Source of the DNA: Cloacimonetes bacterium UBA5553
GTDB taxonomy: Bacteria > Cloacimonadota > Cloacimonadia > Cloacimonadales > Cloacimonadaceae
Direction: 5' to 3'
Assembly (NCBI GenBank): GCA_002425825.1
Contig: DIMZ01000074.1
Coordinates: 3,526-13,263, forward strand
DNA length: 9,738 nucleotides
This document shows, piece by piece, positions 1-6,806 of this stretch. The notes beneath the pieces are model-generated. The model had not been told where the DNA came from and did not search any database. It saw nothing but the letters and a program-made list of their open reading frames with translations. How positions within the stretch are numbered: the first letter of the stretch is position 1; every line of letters starts with the position of its first letter. The translations under genes were made by a program, and so were the position numbers.

Positions 1-65
1 TCCGTAATTCATGCGTATTTCAAAAGTAATTCCTTCAAGGAAGCCTGTAGTATTATGACGCTAAC

Positions 66-106
66 AGATTGGCGGGTAATGTCTTCTATCGGTTAGTTGC
101 CAATCT
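66..106. repeat. 8-bp inverted repeat downstream of ribD
   Basis: AGATTGGC (66-73) and GCCAATCT (99-106) are perfect inverted copies separated by 25 nt, just past the ribD stop. The structure could fold in the ribD transcript, but no T-run follows on the minus strand, so it is not a convincing intrinsic terminator. The rest of the first 115 bases shows no complete gene. Confidence 0.3.
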
Positions 107-115
107 TGCTATATA

Positions 116-1213
116 TCACCTATATTGAGGGTAGCCACAAATCAGAAGGTTATCCCCGAAATGCTTGAAGCTAATGTCCTTAAGCTCAATAGCATCAGTA
201 ATACTGCTTATACCCAAGCTGTTTAGAGGGCTCATGCTTCCGCCTATGATTTTGGGAGCATAGAAGAACAAACACTTATCCACCAATTGCTCTTTCAGGA
301 ATGATTCTGCCACGCCACTGCCTGTTTCCAGCATTACAGAGTACTTCTTCATTTTTGCCAGGTGCTCCATGACATCTGCTATTCTGAATAGTCCCTTATG
401 CATGGGCAGAGCTTCAATCTGAGCACCTAAGCTGCGAAGCATATCTACTTTTTGTGTGTTAAGCTGATCAATTCCGCAATAGATAACACTGGGATATTGA
501 TGCATGCTTTTAGCAAAACATGAATCGATCGGCATAGCTAAAAAAGGGTCTAAAACTGCCCTTAGGGGTTGTCTGGCTTTTGCCGAAGAGCGAGCAGTTA
601 GCATAGGATTGTCTTGTATTATAGTGTTTATACCTGTAAGGATAACGTCTGTTTGACTGCGTAACTTGTGAGTATATTTGCGCGAGGCATCGTTACTTAT
701 CCACCTTGAGCTACCATCTTCGGCAGCGTACTTACCATCAAGGCTTAGTGCGGTTTTCAGGGTTACAAATGGCCTGTTCTTGCTTATGTAGGTAAGGAAA
801 TATTCTAATTGCCTGGATATTCTCTCTTCCAGCGTTCCTGTGTGAACCTCGATACCGGCAGCCAATAGCATTTGAATGCCTTTGCCTGCTACTAAGGGAT
901 TGGGGTCTTCAATACCCACAAAAACCCGCTTGATTCCTGCGGCTATTATTGCTAATGCACAAGGCGGAGTTTTACCATAATGTGAACACGGCTCCAATGT
1001 TACATACATATCGGCACCGGCAGATAATGAGCCTGCCTGCTTTAGTGCCTGCACTTCAGCATGGTCACCGCCATAATCCTGAGTATGACCTTTGGCAATA
1101 ACTTCGTTGTTTTTGCATATCACAGCGCCAACAAAGGGATTGGGAGAGCATTTGCCTCTTGCTTTCTCAGCTTCATTTATAGCAAGCTGCATGAACTTGG
1201 TAGTGTTATCCAT
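116..1213 (-). CDS. ribD: Bifunctional riboflavin biosynthesis protein RibD (deaminase/reductase)
   Basis: RibD carries out two successive cytosolic steps of riboflavin synthesis: deamination of the diaminohydroxy-phosphoribosylaminopyrimidine made from GTP, then NADPH-dependent reduction of the ribose side chain. The 365-residue length is normal for the two-domain enzyme. The N-terminal deaminase domain (about 1-145) shows the CMP/dCMP-deaminase-type zinc site: HAE at 51-53 (zinc His51, catalytic Glu53) and TLEPCSHYGKTPPC at 72-85 (zinc Cys76 and Cys85). The C-terminal reductase domain (about 147-365) begins RPFVTLKTALSLDGK and contains SRWIS, GINTIIQDNPMLTAR and the late glycine-rich ETGSG then VDKCLFFYAPKIIGG. 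The usual EGG of that last motif is ETG here, a mild deviation. The ATG lies inside the end of the upstream TPR gene (8 bp overlap), preceded by a weak GGAAAAG Shine-Dalgarno, so expression is probably coupled to that gene. No other riboflavin gene is visible. Confidence 0.96.
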   Translation of the reverse strand: MDNTTKFMQLAINEAEKARGKCSPNPFVGAVICKNNEVIAKGHTQDYGGDHAEVQALKQAGSLSAGADMYVTLEPCSHYGKTPPCALAIIAAGIKRVFVGIEDPNPLVAGKGIQMLLAAGIEVHTGTLEERISRQLEYFLTYISKNRPFVTLKTALSLDGKYAAEDGSSRWISNDASRKYTHKLRSQTDVILTGINTIIQDNPMLTARSSAKARQPLRAVLDPFLAMPIDSCFAKSMHQYPSVIYCGIDQLNTQKVDMLRSLGAQIEALPMHKGLFRIADVMEHLAKMKKYSVMLETGSGVAESFLKEQLVDKCLFFYAPKIIGGSMSPLNSLGISSITDAIELKDISFKHFGDNLLICGYPQYR

Positions 1214-2393
1214 TGTTTAGCTTTTCCAGATTCTTTCTTGCCACTTCAAATGTAGGGTAGGTCATTAGTACTTTTTCCCATAAAGCCTTTGCATCCTGAA
1301 TGCGTCCTTGCCCTGCATAGCATGCCGCTAGGTTGTTCATAGCATTTGGGTCATCGGGATGTAAGGTGGTTAGCTCGCCAAACCAGAATGCTGCATTATC
1401 GTAATCAGATTTTCCTAAATACAAGGTTCCCAAATGAAAATAAGGCTCAATCCAGGTATTATCTAGGGCAATGGCATTAAAGAAATCTACTGCCGCTTTG
1501 TCTGTGTTCTTACAAAGCTGCCAGTATAATGCCCTGTAATAATACAGATCCGGGCTGTCAGGATACACTTTCATATTGCTTTGAATAAGCTCCCACACAC
1601 GTGCATCATCAGCTTTTCCCAAAGCTTCCGCTATGTTATTATTCGCTTGGTTTTGGGCGAAGTATTCTTTGGGAGAGCCCAGAATAGTTTGTCTTATTCT
1701 CCAGGTTCCGCTTGCACTGCTAAGCAGGATGGTCATATCCTGTTTGTGGTTTAGCTCCATAAAAACTAGAGCACTAATTCCGTCTTCGCCAATACCGCTG
1801 TGAATAATGCTGTAGGTAGATACCTTACGCAATATCGGAATGCTTTGCATCAGTTCTGTGTAACGCAGAGCCAGGTCTTGTTTATCTAGCTGGTTAACCG
1901 TTAAGGGTCTTAGCTCATCCCAAGCCAGCCTGACTATGGCCTGCATATATTTATGGATGCATGTCTCATGGTGAGCACTAACTTCTTCAGAGGCTTCCGG
2001 AGTAGCTATGCAAAGCTTCTGCATTAGATATGTAAGTGGGAAATGCGAGGGATATTGAAATCCTGTTAGCCACTTCACCAATCTTGCCGGGTCTTCAGTG
2101 GCAAGGCTGATGGGGCATTGCATATCGAGATTGGCATTTTGACGTCCCACCCATAAGTCTATATACAGCTTCAGTACATCGGAAGACTCAGTAAGAGAAT
2201 CGGCTTTAAAAGTGGGGAAGATGCCGGCTTCCGTTTCGGTGGCTGCATAGGGGCAGGAGCTTGGGCACTTGGTGTCACACCTAAGCTTATTGCAACATTG
2301 CCAGCAAACTTTCTTGTCATTTCGGGGGCATTCTCTAACTATGCGCTCAGTGTAGCATACCTCACAACGGTTACTTTTGAATATCTTTAGCAT
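1206..2393 (-). CDS. Cysteine-cluster (putative zinc-binding) protein with C-terminal TPR repeats
   Basis: I do not recognise a named family. The 395-residue protein has no signal peptide and should be cytosolic. Residues 10-47 hold nine cysteines in the spacing CxxC-x8-C-x7-CxxCC-x4-Cx3C-x3-C, ending in KCPSSCPY; this looks like one or two zinc-binding knuckles or a metal cluster. Residues about 60-255 form a middle region with no motif I can name. Residues about 260-395 are at least three tetratricopeptide repeats, for example SPDLYYYRALYWQLCKNTDK, then IEPYFHLGTLYLGKSDYDNA and PNAMNNLAACYAGQGRIQDA, which normally build a protein-docking superhelix. The gene lies between nadE and ribD, overlapping nadE by 7 bp and ribD by 8 bp, with GGAG 8 nt before the ATG. 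The context suggests co-expression with cofactor synthesis, but a direct role there is not shown. It could equally be a housekeeping scaffold carried along in the operon. Confidence 0.85.
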   Translation of the reverse strand: MLKIFKSNRCEVCYTERIVRECPRNDKKVCWQCCNKLRCDTKCPSSCPYAATETEAGIFPTFKADSLTESSDVLKLYIDLWVGRQNANLDMQCPISLATEDPARLVKWLTGFQYPSHFPLTYLMQKLCIATPEASEEVSAHHETCIHKYMQAIVRLAWDELRPLTVNQLDKQDLALRYTELMQSIPILRKVSTYSIIHSGIGEDGISALVFMELNHKQDMTILLSSASGTWRIRQTILGSPKEYFAQNQANNNIAEALGKADDARVWELIQSNMKVYPDSPDLYYYRALYWQLCKNTDKAAVDFFNAIALDNTWIEPYFHLGTLYLGKSDYDNAAFWFGELTTLHPDDPNAMNNLAACYAGQGRIQDAKALWEKVLMTYPTFEVARKNLEKLNNG

Positions 2394-3139
2394 GTGGAAC
2401 GCTCCGGGATGGGAGGCATATTGCGTTTGAATTCCGATAGTTTTATTAGCTTTCTCACCTTCTCAATTTGCTCTTTTGTGTAAGCAGTAGTTACTATGCC
2501 CTGAGTTAAAAAGCGCAGTATTGCATCCAAGTCCTGATATCTAATGCCCAGTTCCGATTCATCACTCTGTCCTTCCCACAAGTCTGCTGTGGGGGTTTTG
2601 TTTATAACCCTGTCTGGTAATTGCAGCACTCGAGCCATTTCCCATACTTCAGTTTTGTATAAATGCCCAATAGGCTCAAATGCACAGGCAGAATCGCCAT
2701 ACTGGGTGCAATAACCTACTAATAGCTCAGTGCGGTTTCCTGTTCCAACCACCAGTGCATTCTTTTCTGCGGCATAGTCATATAGTACATTCATGCGAAT
2801 ACGCGCCATCCAGTTACCTCTGCGCAATCTGTCTGCGTCTTTGGCGTAGTTATCGAAGTAACTGTCTGTCATGGGGCTCAAGTCCAACGTTTTAAAGCTG
2901 ATGTTCAGACACTCAGCTACTAATAACGCATCCTTGGCACTACTGGGATGGCTATGCCTATATGGGATGTTTATGCCAAATACGTTTTCAGAACCAATGG
3001 CCTTTACTGCCAGTGCAGCAGATACGGCAGAATCGATACCGCCAGATAAACCGATTACTAATCGTTTGAAGCCACTTACCTTGCAGTAATCAACAATGAA
3101 CTTGCATATTCTATCAATCTCTTTGGGATAGTCGAACAT
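2387..3139 (-). CDS. nadE: NH3-dependent NAD+ synthetase
   Basis: NadE catalyses the last step of NAD synthesis: ATP adenylates nicotinic acid adenine dinucleotide and ammonia displaces AMP. From the chosen start the protein has 250 residues, the size of the ammonia-dependent form; there is no N-terminal glutaminase (nitrilase) domain, so free ammonia or a separate amidotransferase must supply nitrogen. Visible motifs are the PP-loop LSGGIDSA (31-38), GTGNRTELLVGYCTQYGD (132-149), the substrate-binding loop PTADLWEGQSDESELG (183-198) and the C-terminal KRNMPPIPE (238-246). The frame is open 12 codons further upstream to an ATG at 3175. The start at 3139 is preferred because AAAGGAG sits 6 nt before it, family homology begins here, and a candidate -10 box overlaps the upstream ATG. 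First gene of the operon with the Cys/TPR gene and ribD. Confidence 0.95.
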   Translation of the reverse strand: MFDYPKEIDRICKFIVDYCKVSGFKRLVIGLSGGIDSAVSAALAVKAIGSENVFGINIPYRHSHPSSAKDALLVAECLNISFKTLDLSPMTDSYFDNYAKDADRLRRGNWMARIRMNVLYDYAAEKNALVVGTGNRTELLVGYCTQYGDSACAFEPIGHLYKTEVWEMARVLQLPDRVINKTPTADLWEGQSDESELGIRYQDLDAILRFLTQGIVTTAYTKEQIEKVRKLIKLSEFKRNMPPIPERSTC

Positions 3140-3145
3140 CAGAAA

Positions 3146-3152
3146 CTCCTTT
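3146..3152 (-). promoter_or_regulatory. Shine-Dalgarno deciding the nadE start
   Basis: On the minus strand AAAGGAG stands 6 nt before the ATG at 3139. The alternative ATG codons at 3175 and 3160 lack such a site, so the shorter 250-residue NadE is preferred. Confidence 0.8.
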
Positions 3153-3174
3153 GCGAACATAGCGAATTTGAACA

Positions 3175-3201
3175 ATCATAATTTCATGCATTAAGAGTCA
3201 A
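3175..3201 (-). promoter_or_regulatory. Candidate sigma-70-type promoter of the nadE operon
   Basis: On the minus strand TTGACT (3201-3196) and TATGAT (3180-3175, five of six consensus bases) are separated by 15 nt, shorter than the usual 16-18. Transcription would begin near 3168, giving a leader of about 30 nt before the nadE ATG. The short spacer keeps confidence low. Confidence 0.4.
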
Positions 3202-3248
3202 GAGAAAAGAGCTTAACCAAGCTACATGTGAAGCACTGAGCCAAAATG

Positions 3249-3278
3249 AAAAAGGGCACGATCTAATGACCGTGCCCT
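3249..3278 (-). terminator. Rho-independent terminator after the secreted-protein gene
   Basis: On the minus strand GGGCACG (3277-3271) and CGTGCCC (3260-3254) form a GC-rich stem of 7 bp, extended to 8 by an A-T pair, around a 10-nt loop. TTTTT follows immediately. It lies about 70 bp after the stop of the secreted-protein gene and about 110 bp before the nadE start codon, so it separates that gene from the nadE operon read in the same direction. Confidence 0.85.
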
Positions 3279-3349
3279 ATACATCACTATATTAGATGCC
3301 TATGATACTCATGAAATATTAAGAGTTAAGACATCCGAGTAACTTGCTA

Positions 3350-5218
3350 TTATTTCATCATTATCATTTTCTTGGTGCTGCTATACTTGCCGGCTGTCAT
3401 CTTGTAGTAGTATAAACCGCTGGATACGCTGTTGCCATTGTTGTCCTTACCATTCCATACGATAACATGGTTTCCTGCTGGTTTTACGTCATTTACAAGG
3501 TTCTTCACCAACTGACCTTTTAGGTTATAAATCTCCAATGACACGTGAACAGCTTCCTTTATGCCAAAGGAAATATTGGTTTCGGGATTGAAAGGATTGG
3601 GATAGTTGCCATTAAGAGCTGTTTGCACCGGTGACACACCATCCACATAATTGCTCACAGGTTCTTGAAGATCGGAGAGCAAAACCTTAGCTGCCTGCAA
3701 AACTTCCTTGGTATCCAGGTCTTGCACCCAGGCAACCAGTTCGCAGTGTTCGTGAACCCATGTTTCTCCCATTATCAATGGTAGCTCCACTTCGATAAAT
3801 GGCATGTCCAGATTCATTAAATCCACAGGTGTGCCATCCAAACCGGGTATCATGTTTCGGTTCACAAAGCTGAAGTGAGTTTGCCCATGCCATGTGTAGG
3901 CAATCTCGCTTTCGGTAATAGCTACGTGCAAAACCAGGTTGGGGCGAATAATGCGGCCTGTTTTGTTAATCTTTACCTGTAGATTGTAGTTTTGCCTGTC
4001 TTGAGTGCCAAAGATTTCTATGGCTACAGGAGTTTTTATCACTTCACGCTGTTGCACCACTGGCAAAAATGCACTAAACAAGCTCTGTGAAGCACTACCA
4101 CCTACATAGCGCACTACTCCGTCAAAGATCGAAGTAGGATAGCCTGAAACGCCATAATATGTGTTTCTGCCGTTGGAAATGGTGGTAGCATAGGGATCGC
4201 CATTGTGGTTTTCTACTATTGCTACGTTATATCCTCCGGCATGCAAATCGTCTGCGCCCATGGCAGCACCGGGACAGTATTGACACCATCCACCTGTAGC
4301 AATCTCCAGTAATACATTCTGCTTGGCAGTAGTATAGGTTTCGATGTGTTTAGTGAAAGTATTGTTCGTAAGATCACCATCTACCACATCTTCGAGTGAT
4401 GTAACACTGAAAACAAAGGAGTAAATCTCATCTGCTACATCCAAAGTTACTTGCGGGAAAGTGGCAGTGAAATTTGCCCCGGATAGCACAGTCTGCTGCG
4501 CATAATCGGAGACCGTGCTAATTACCTCATCGCCAATTTTAACCTCCAGCGATACTACCGCTGTCAAAGTGTTTTCGCCAGTGTTTTCCACCACACAGGA
4601 GGGACTAAAGATTGTGTTTGGCTCCATTTGTGAAGCCCCGGCAGCACTATCTATCCCCAAATCATACGGAAAAGGAGTGTAGAGCTTTACATTGTCTATA
4701 TACCAATAGTCTATGTTGTATGAATCACCATTAAAGAACAAGCCGAATTGAAAGCTATCACTGCCAACATCAGCATTGCTGATGGTTATGCTTTTTAGCT
4801 CGGGACCAACATTAGCATTAGGATTCGCAGTCCAAACATTCGTCCATGCCCCACTGCTACTACGCGTGGCAACGCCAATTTGATAAGGGCTGGCATAATG
4901 GTCTAAGAGGTGATTAAAGTCCAGTTTAACTGTTGTTAAACCCATTGTGTTTATCATAGGAGAAATGAGATAGGTAGCTCCATTGAAACGTGGAGACCAA
5001 TTTAAGCGTGCTTCGGGAGATACTCCCCCGGCATTGTTACCGACAAAACGTGACCAGTTTCCAGCCTGTGCGCTAACTGACCAGCCTGTAGGTGGAAAGG
5101 TAGTAGAACTAAAGTCTTCGGAAACGAATATTTCGCGGGTTACCTGAGCAACCAACGGTAAACACAAAGCCCAGGCTATAAACAAAACCAGGAGCACAAA
5201 CGAATAATGATGTCTCAT
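3350..5218 (-). CDS. Secreted multidomain protein with Omp28/thioredoxin-like domain and FlgD-like sorting tail
   Basis: A 622-residue exported protein of unknown exact role. Residues 1-24 are a signal peptide (RHHY, then a hydrophobic core, cleavage likely after LVA). Residues about 30-185 resemble the choice-of-anchor-J/MAM-type jelly roll (FPPTGWSV, then YLISPMI and YWYIDNVKLYTP). Residues about 186-295 resemble a CARDB-type Ig domain (DLGIDS, then VVENTGENT). Next comes a thioredoxin-like part: LLEIATGGWCQYCPGAAMG holds CQYC at 312-315, and GYPTSIFDG places a cis-Pro-like residue at 361. This fits Omp28-related proteins. Residues about 535-622 are the FlgD-like tail, with NYPNPFNPETNISF, IYNLKGQLVKNL, SGLYYYKM and a basic end. 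Such tails act as type IX secretion or surface-anchoring signals in Bacteroidota-like phyla. The start at 5218 is chosen because GGAGG lies 8 nt upstream and the signal peptide begins there; an ATG at 5239 lacks a ribosome site. It appears monocistronic, with its own terminator. Confidence 0.85.
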   Translation of the reverse strand: MRHHYSFVLLVLFIAWALCLPLVAQVTREIFVSEDFSSTTFPPTGWSVSAQAGNWSRFVGNNAGGVSPEARLNWSPRFNGATYLISPMINTMGLTTVKLDFNHLLDHYASPYQIGVATRSSSGAWTNVWTANPNANVGPELKSITISNADVGSDSFQFGLFFNGDSYNIDYWYIDNVKLYTPFPYDLGIDSAAGASQMEPNTIFSPSCVVENTGENTLTAVVSLEVKIGDEVISTVSDYAQQTVLSGANFTATFPQVTLDVADEIYSFVFSVTSLEDVVDGDLTNNTFTKHIETYTTAKQNVLLEIATGGWCQYCPGAAMGADDLHAGGYNVAIVENHNGDPYATTISNGRNTYYGVSGYPTSIFDGVVRYVGGSASQSLFSAFLPVVQQREVIKTPVAIEIFGTQDRQNYNLQVKINKTGRIIRPNLVLHVAITESEIAYTWHGQTHFSFVNRNMIPGLDGTPVDLMNLDMPFIEVELPLIMGETWVHEHCELVAWVQDLDTKEVLQAAKVLLSDLQEPVSNYVDGVSPVQTALNGNYPNPFNPETNISFGIKEAVHVSLEIYNLKGQLVKNLVNDVKPAGNHVIVWNGKDNNGNSVSSGLYYYKMTAGKYSSTKKMIMMK

Positions 5219-5226
5219 CGGACATA

Positions 5227-5231
5227 CCTCC
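5227..5231 (-). promoter_or_regulatory. Shine-Dalgarno deciding the secreted-protein start
   Basis: GGAGG on the minus strand lies 8 nt before the ATG at 5218. It falls inside the frame that would be opened by the ATG at 5239, and that upstream ATG has no comparable site. Confidence 0.7.
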
Positions 5232-5364
5232 ACGTTCATAATTTGCTGTTGGTAAAAATGTGCTGTGCTGCAAGTTTTGTCTATAGATTTGTTTTGATGT
5301 GCGCCTTTTACTATATCAAATATGCTGTGGATGGCATAAATGCTAATAAGGCTCGTGCTTGTAG

Positions 5365-5382
5365 CAGATTAAGTCAGATTAA
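5365..5382. repeat. Two CAGATTAA repeats one helical turn apart
   Basis: CAGATTAA occurs at 5365-5372 and again at 5375-5382, a 10-bp period, in the gap upstream of the secreted-protein gene. The phasing is what a paired activator or repressor site would show, but two copies of an 8-mer could be chance. I see no convincing promoter or terminator in the rest of this 221-bp gap. Confidence 0.25.
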
Positions 5383-5439
5383 CGACTGTGCGTTACAATT
5401 GCTACTTGGGAATCGCCCTACATGGATATACCGAAACCA

Positions 5440-5877
5440 CTATATGATATAAGCTTCCAATAGCCTGACAGCCGTCTCGATACAATTGGGGCAAAACCTT
5501 TCATATATACCCTCATCCTTACCTCTTTGCCGTTCCGCTGGGTTGCTAACGTCCAGCCCCAGTATCTCGCGGCAATTGGTGTTGCCAACCTTCTCCTTCC
5601 ACTTCGCTACGAACTCAATACACAGGTTGTCGGTGTTGGTTTTCCGCTCAATAGTAAATTCGTCGAAGCCCTTGGCAAACCCTAGAACCATCAAAGCCCC
5701 ACTTAGCGCACCACAAGTTGCCCCCATTCGCATTCCTCCACCAAAACAGGAACTGATCCGCTTGGCAGTTCTATCGTCCAGTTCAAGCTGTTTGGTGAAT
5801 GCTGAAACCACGGATTGTGCGCAATTAAGGCCATTACGAAAGTTCCCTTGCGCGATATTTACGTTTGTGCTGTCCAT
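5440..5877 (-). CDS. C_GCAxxG_C_C family putative redox protein
   Basis: A 145-residue cytosolic protein of the C_GCAxxG_C_C family, small proteins of anaerobes thought to bind metal or do redox chemistry through conserved cysteines; the biochemical activity is not established. Seven cysteines are present at 19, 44, 55, 86, 102, 129 and 132. The core is GLNCAQSV (16-23), then SSCFGGGMRMGATCGALSGA (42-61), which carries the signature GxxCGAxxGA, followed by C86, C102 and a C-terminal FCPNC pair. The frame stays open to a TTG at 5934, but the ATG at 5877 is chosen: GGAG stands 5 nt upstream and homology begins just after. The upstream TTG is part of a TTGACA that looks like a -35 box. It stands alone, transcribed away from the pilin-like gene, with no clear terminator in the 221 bp that follow. 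Confidence 0.88.
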   Translation of the reverse strand: MDSTNVNIAQGNFRNGLNCAQSVVSAFTKQLELDDRTAKRISSCFGGGMRMGATCGALSGALMVLGFAKGFDEFTIERKTNTDNLCIEFVAKWKEKVGNTNCREILGLDVSNPAERQRGKDEGIYERFCPNCIETAVRLLEAYII

Positions 5878-5882
5878 CCAAT

Positions 5883-5886
5883 CTCC
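5883..5886 (-). promoter_or_regulatory. Shine-Dalgarno deciding the C_GCAxxG protein start
   Basis: GGAG on the minus strand, 5 nt before the ATG at 5877. It supports the 145-residue form over the 164-residue reading from the TTG at 5934. Confidence 0.65.
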
Positions 5887-5906
5887 ACATTTGTTGGTTT
5901 GTGTAC

Positions 5907-5934
5907 TCTGTATAAAAAACAGTTTATTTGTCAA
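5907..5934 (-). promoter_or_regulatory. Candidate promoter of the C_GCAxxG gene
   Basis: TTGACA (5934-5929 on the minus strand) matches the sigma-70 -35 consensus exactly. The -10 is unclear: TACAGA follows after 16 nt (three of six) and TATACA after 14 nt (four of six). The distance to the ATG at 5877 suits a short leader. Confidence 0.35.
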
Positions 5935-6105
5935 GGGAGTTTGGCTGTCAACATGAGATTATTTTTCACGTTTTGAGTAAAATATTCAACAGCACTACTG
6001 TAGTATTTATGCAACGTTTCTAGCGATATGTGTTGTGTTATCACTACATTTTGTGCTGATATTTACTTCATTTTGAGCTGCTAACTTGCTACTTTTAGCT
6101 ATGCT

Positions 6106-6117
6106 ACAGCATGCTGT
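6106..6117. promoter_or_regulatory. Perfect 12-bp palindrome, possible operator
   Basis: ACAGCATGCTGT reads the same on both strands. Its centre is about 60 bp upstream of the -12 element of the sigma-54-like promoter. That is close for a classical enhancer-binding protein site, but a regulator dimer could bind it. No known operator is recognised. Confidence 0.3.
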
Positions 6118-6156
6118 GGAAATACTTGAACAACGCAGCCCAACAATTGCCTCAGA

Positions 6157-6173
6157 TTGGCATAGAAATTGCG
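6157..6173 (+). promoter_or_regulatory. Candidate sigma-54 (-24/-12) promoter of the pilin-like gene
   Basis: TTGGCATAGAAATTGCG carries the invariant GG (6159-6160) and GC (6171-6172) separated by exactly 10 nt. It fits TTGGCA-N6-TTGC, with CAT instead of CAC after the GG. Transcription would begin near 6184, giving a leader of about 25 nt that contains AAAGGAG. Pilin genes are often RpoN-controlled, which fits, but rpoN is not in the window. Confidence 0.5.
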
Positions 6174-6207
6174 CTACGCATTAGCATAACGTTACAAAGG
6201 AGTTAAG

Positions 6208-6645
6208 ATGGGAACACAACAGATTCTGATGCTAGTTATTGGCGTGATTATCGTCGGTCTCGCCATTACTGTTGGATTTGTTACATTTAATAATGGTTCC
6301 TATAACTCAAACAAATCCGCCATTGCTGTAGAGATGCAGGAAATGAGTACTCGCTTGATGCAGTATTGGATGCTTCCCACTTCAATGGGTGGTGCCAGTC
6401 AATTATCTAGTAATGTATCTGTTGCCAGTGTGGGCAAATCACTCGGTTTTCTAGACATGGAGGGAGTATATACGCTTAGCAATGACAATGGAGAATACCG
6501 GGTGTTAAGCGTAACGGGCTCTGTGGTAGAGATCGGCGCATTGGGCAACGTTAGCAAAAAGAATAAGTTTCCCTATGCTAAACTAACTGTTGACCTGCTT
6601 ACTCAGGAAGCCAGTACGGTGTTAAGCGAACAAACCGGTTTTTAG
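6208..6645 (+). CDS. Pilin-like protein with one N-terminal membrane helix
   Basis: A 145-residue protein with almost no leader: MGTQQ is followed by an uninterrupted hydrophobic helix (residues 6-27, with small residues in VIGVIIVGLAITVGF) and then a polar domain. This resembles the N-terminal stalk of type IV pilin-like proteins, and resembles uncharacterised proteins starting M-G/S-TQQ in FCB-group bacteria. The helix after the membrane segment (NSNKSAIAVEMQEMSTRLMQ) and PTSMGGASQ fit that set, as I remember it. The usual Glu5 of type IV pilins is not present (Gln4-Gln5) and no prepilin peptidase site (KG/F) is seen, so an ordinary signal-anchored protein is possible. The rest is probably a small beta domain outside the inner membrane. 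AAAGGAG stands 5 nt before the ATG, and a sigma-54-like element lies about 35-50 bp upstream. No pilus assembly genes are nearby. Confidence 0.75.
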   Translation: MGTQQILMLVIGVIIVGLAITVGFVTFNNGSYNSNKSAIAVEMQEMSTRLMQYWMLPTSMGGASQLSSNVSVASVGKSLGFLDMEGVYTLSNDNGEYRVLSVTGSVVEIGALGNVSKKNKFPYAKLTVDLLTQEASTVLSEQTGF

Positions 6646-6754
6646 CTGCAATACAGCTCCCCTCAGAGCATCAATCATAAACATCGACTGTAAGACCTTA
6701 GCATTATCTATCGCCTCCGCTATGTTACTATAAGTATCGTAGCTAAAAAACCAT

Positions 6755-6783
6755 TTGACAGTTTGCCCAATGTTAATCACAAT
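6755..6783 (+). promoter_or_regulatory. Candidate sigma-70 promoter of the caspase-like gene
   Basis: TTGACA (6755-6760), a perfect -35, is followed after exactly 17 nt by CACAAT (6778-6783, four of six). Transcription would start near 6790, about 20 nt before the ATG. This also argues against the frame's upstream ATG at 6763, which would lie inside the promoter. Confidence 0.5.
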
Positions 6784-6799
6784 GTTTTACAGAGACTGG

Positions 6800-6806
6800 A
6801 AGGAGG
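6800..6806 (+). promoter_or_regulatory. Shine-Dalgarno deciding the caspase-like start
   Basis: AAGGAGG lies 4 nt before the ATG at 6811. It is a strong site and sets the start directly before the signal peptide. Confidence 0.8.

Larger units (their letters stand above)
5878..6207. other. 330-bp divergent intergenic region
   Basis: No gene is supported here. It separates the minus-strand C_GCAxxG gene from the plus-strand pilin-like gene and is AT-rich, especially 5940-6100. It holds a TTGACA element near its left end, a short ACTACTGTAGT dyad near 5994, a perfect 12-bp palindrome at 6106-6117 and a sigma-54-type element at 6157-6173. I found no tRNA-like cloverleaf or terminator. Confidence 0.7.

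Noticed and set aside
5207..5452. 81-residue plus-strand open frame between two minus-strand genes
   Set aside because: It overlaps the start of the secreted-protein gene and the end of the C_GCAxxG gene, has no ribosome site and has no family resemblance.
5486..5956. 156-residue plus-strand open frame
   Set aside because: It lies opposite the well-supported C_GCAxxG gene, has no recognisable domain and is rich in Ser/Pro as antisense frames often are.
6632..6643. AAACCGGTTT followed by TT as a terminator of the pilin-like gene
   Set aside because: The palindrome leaves no usable loop, the stem is too short and it lies inside the end of the coding sequence.
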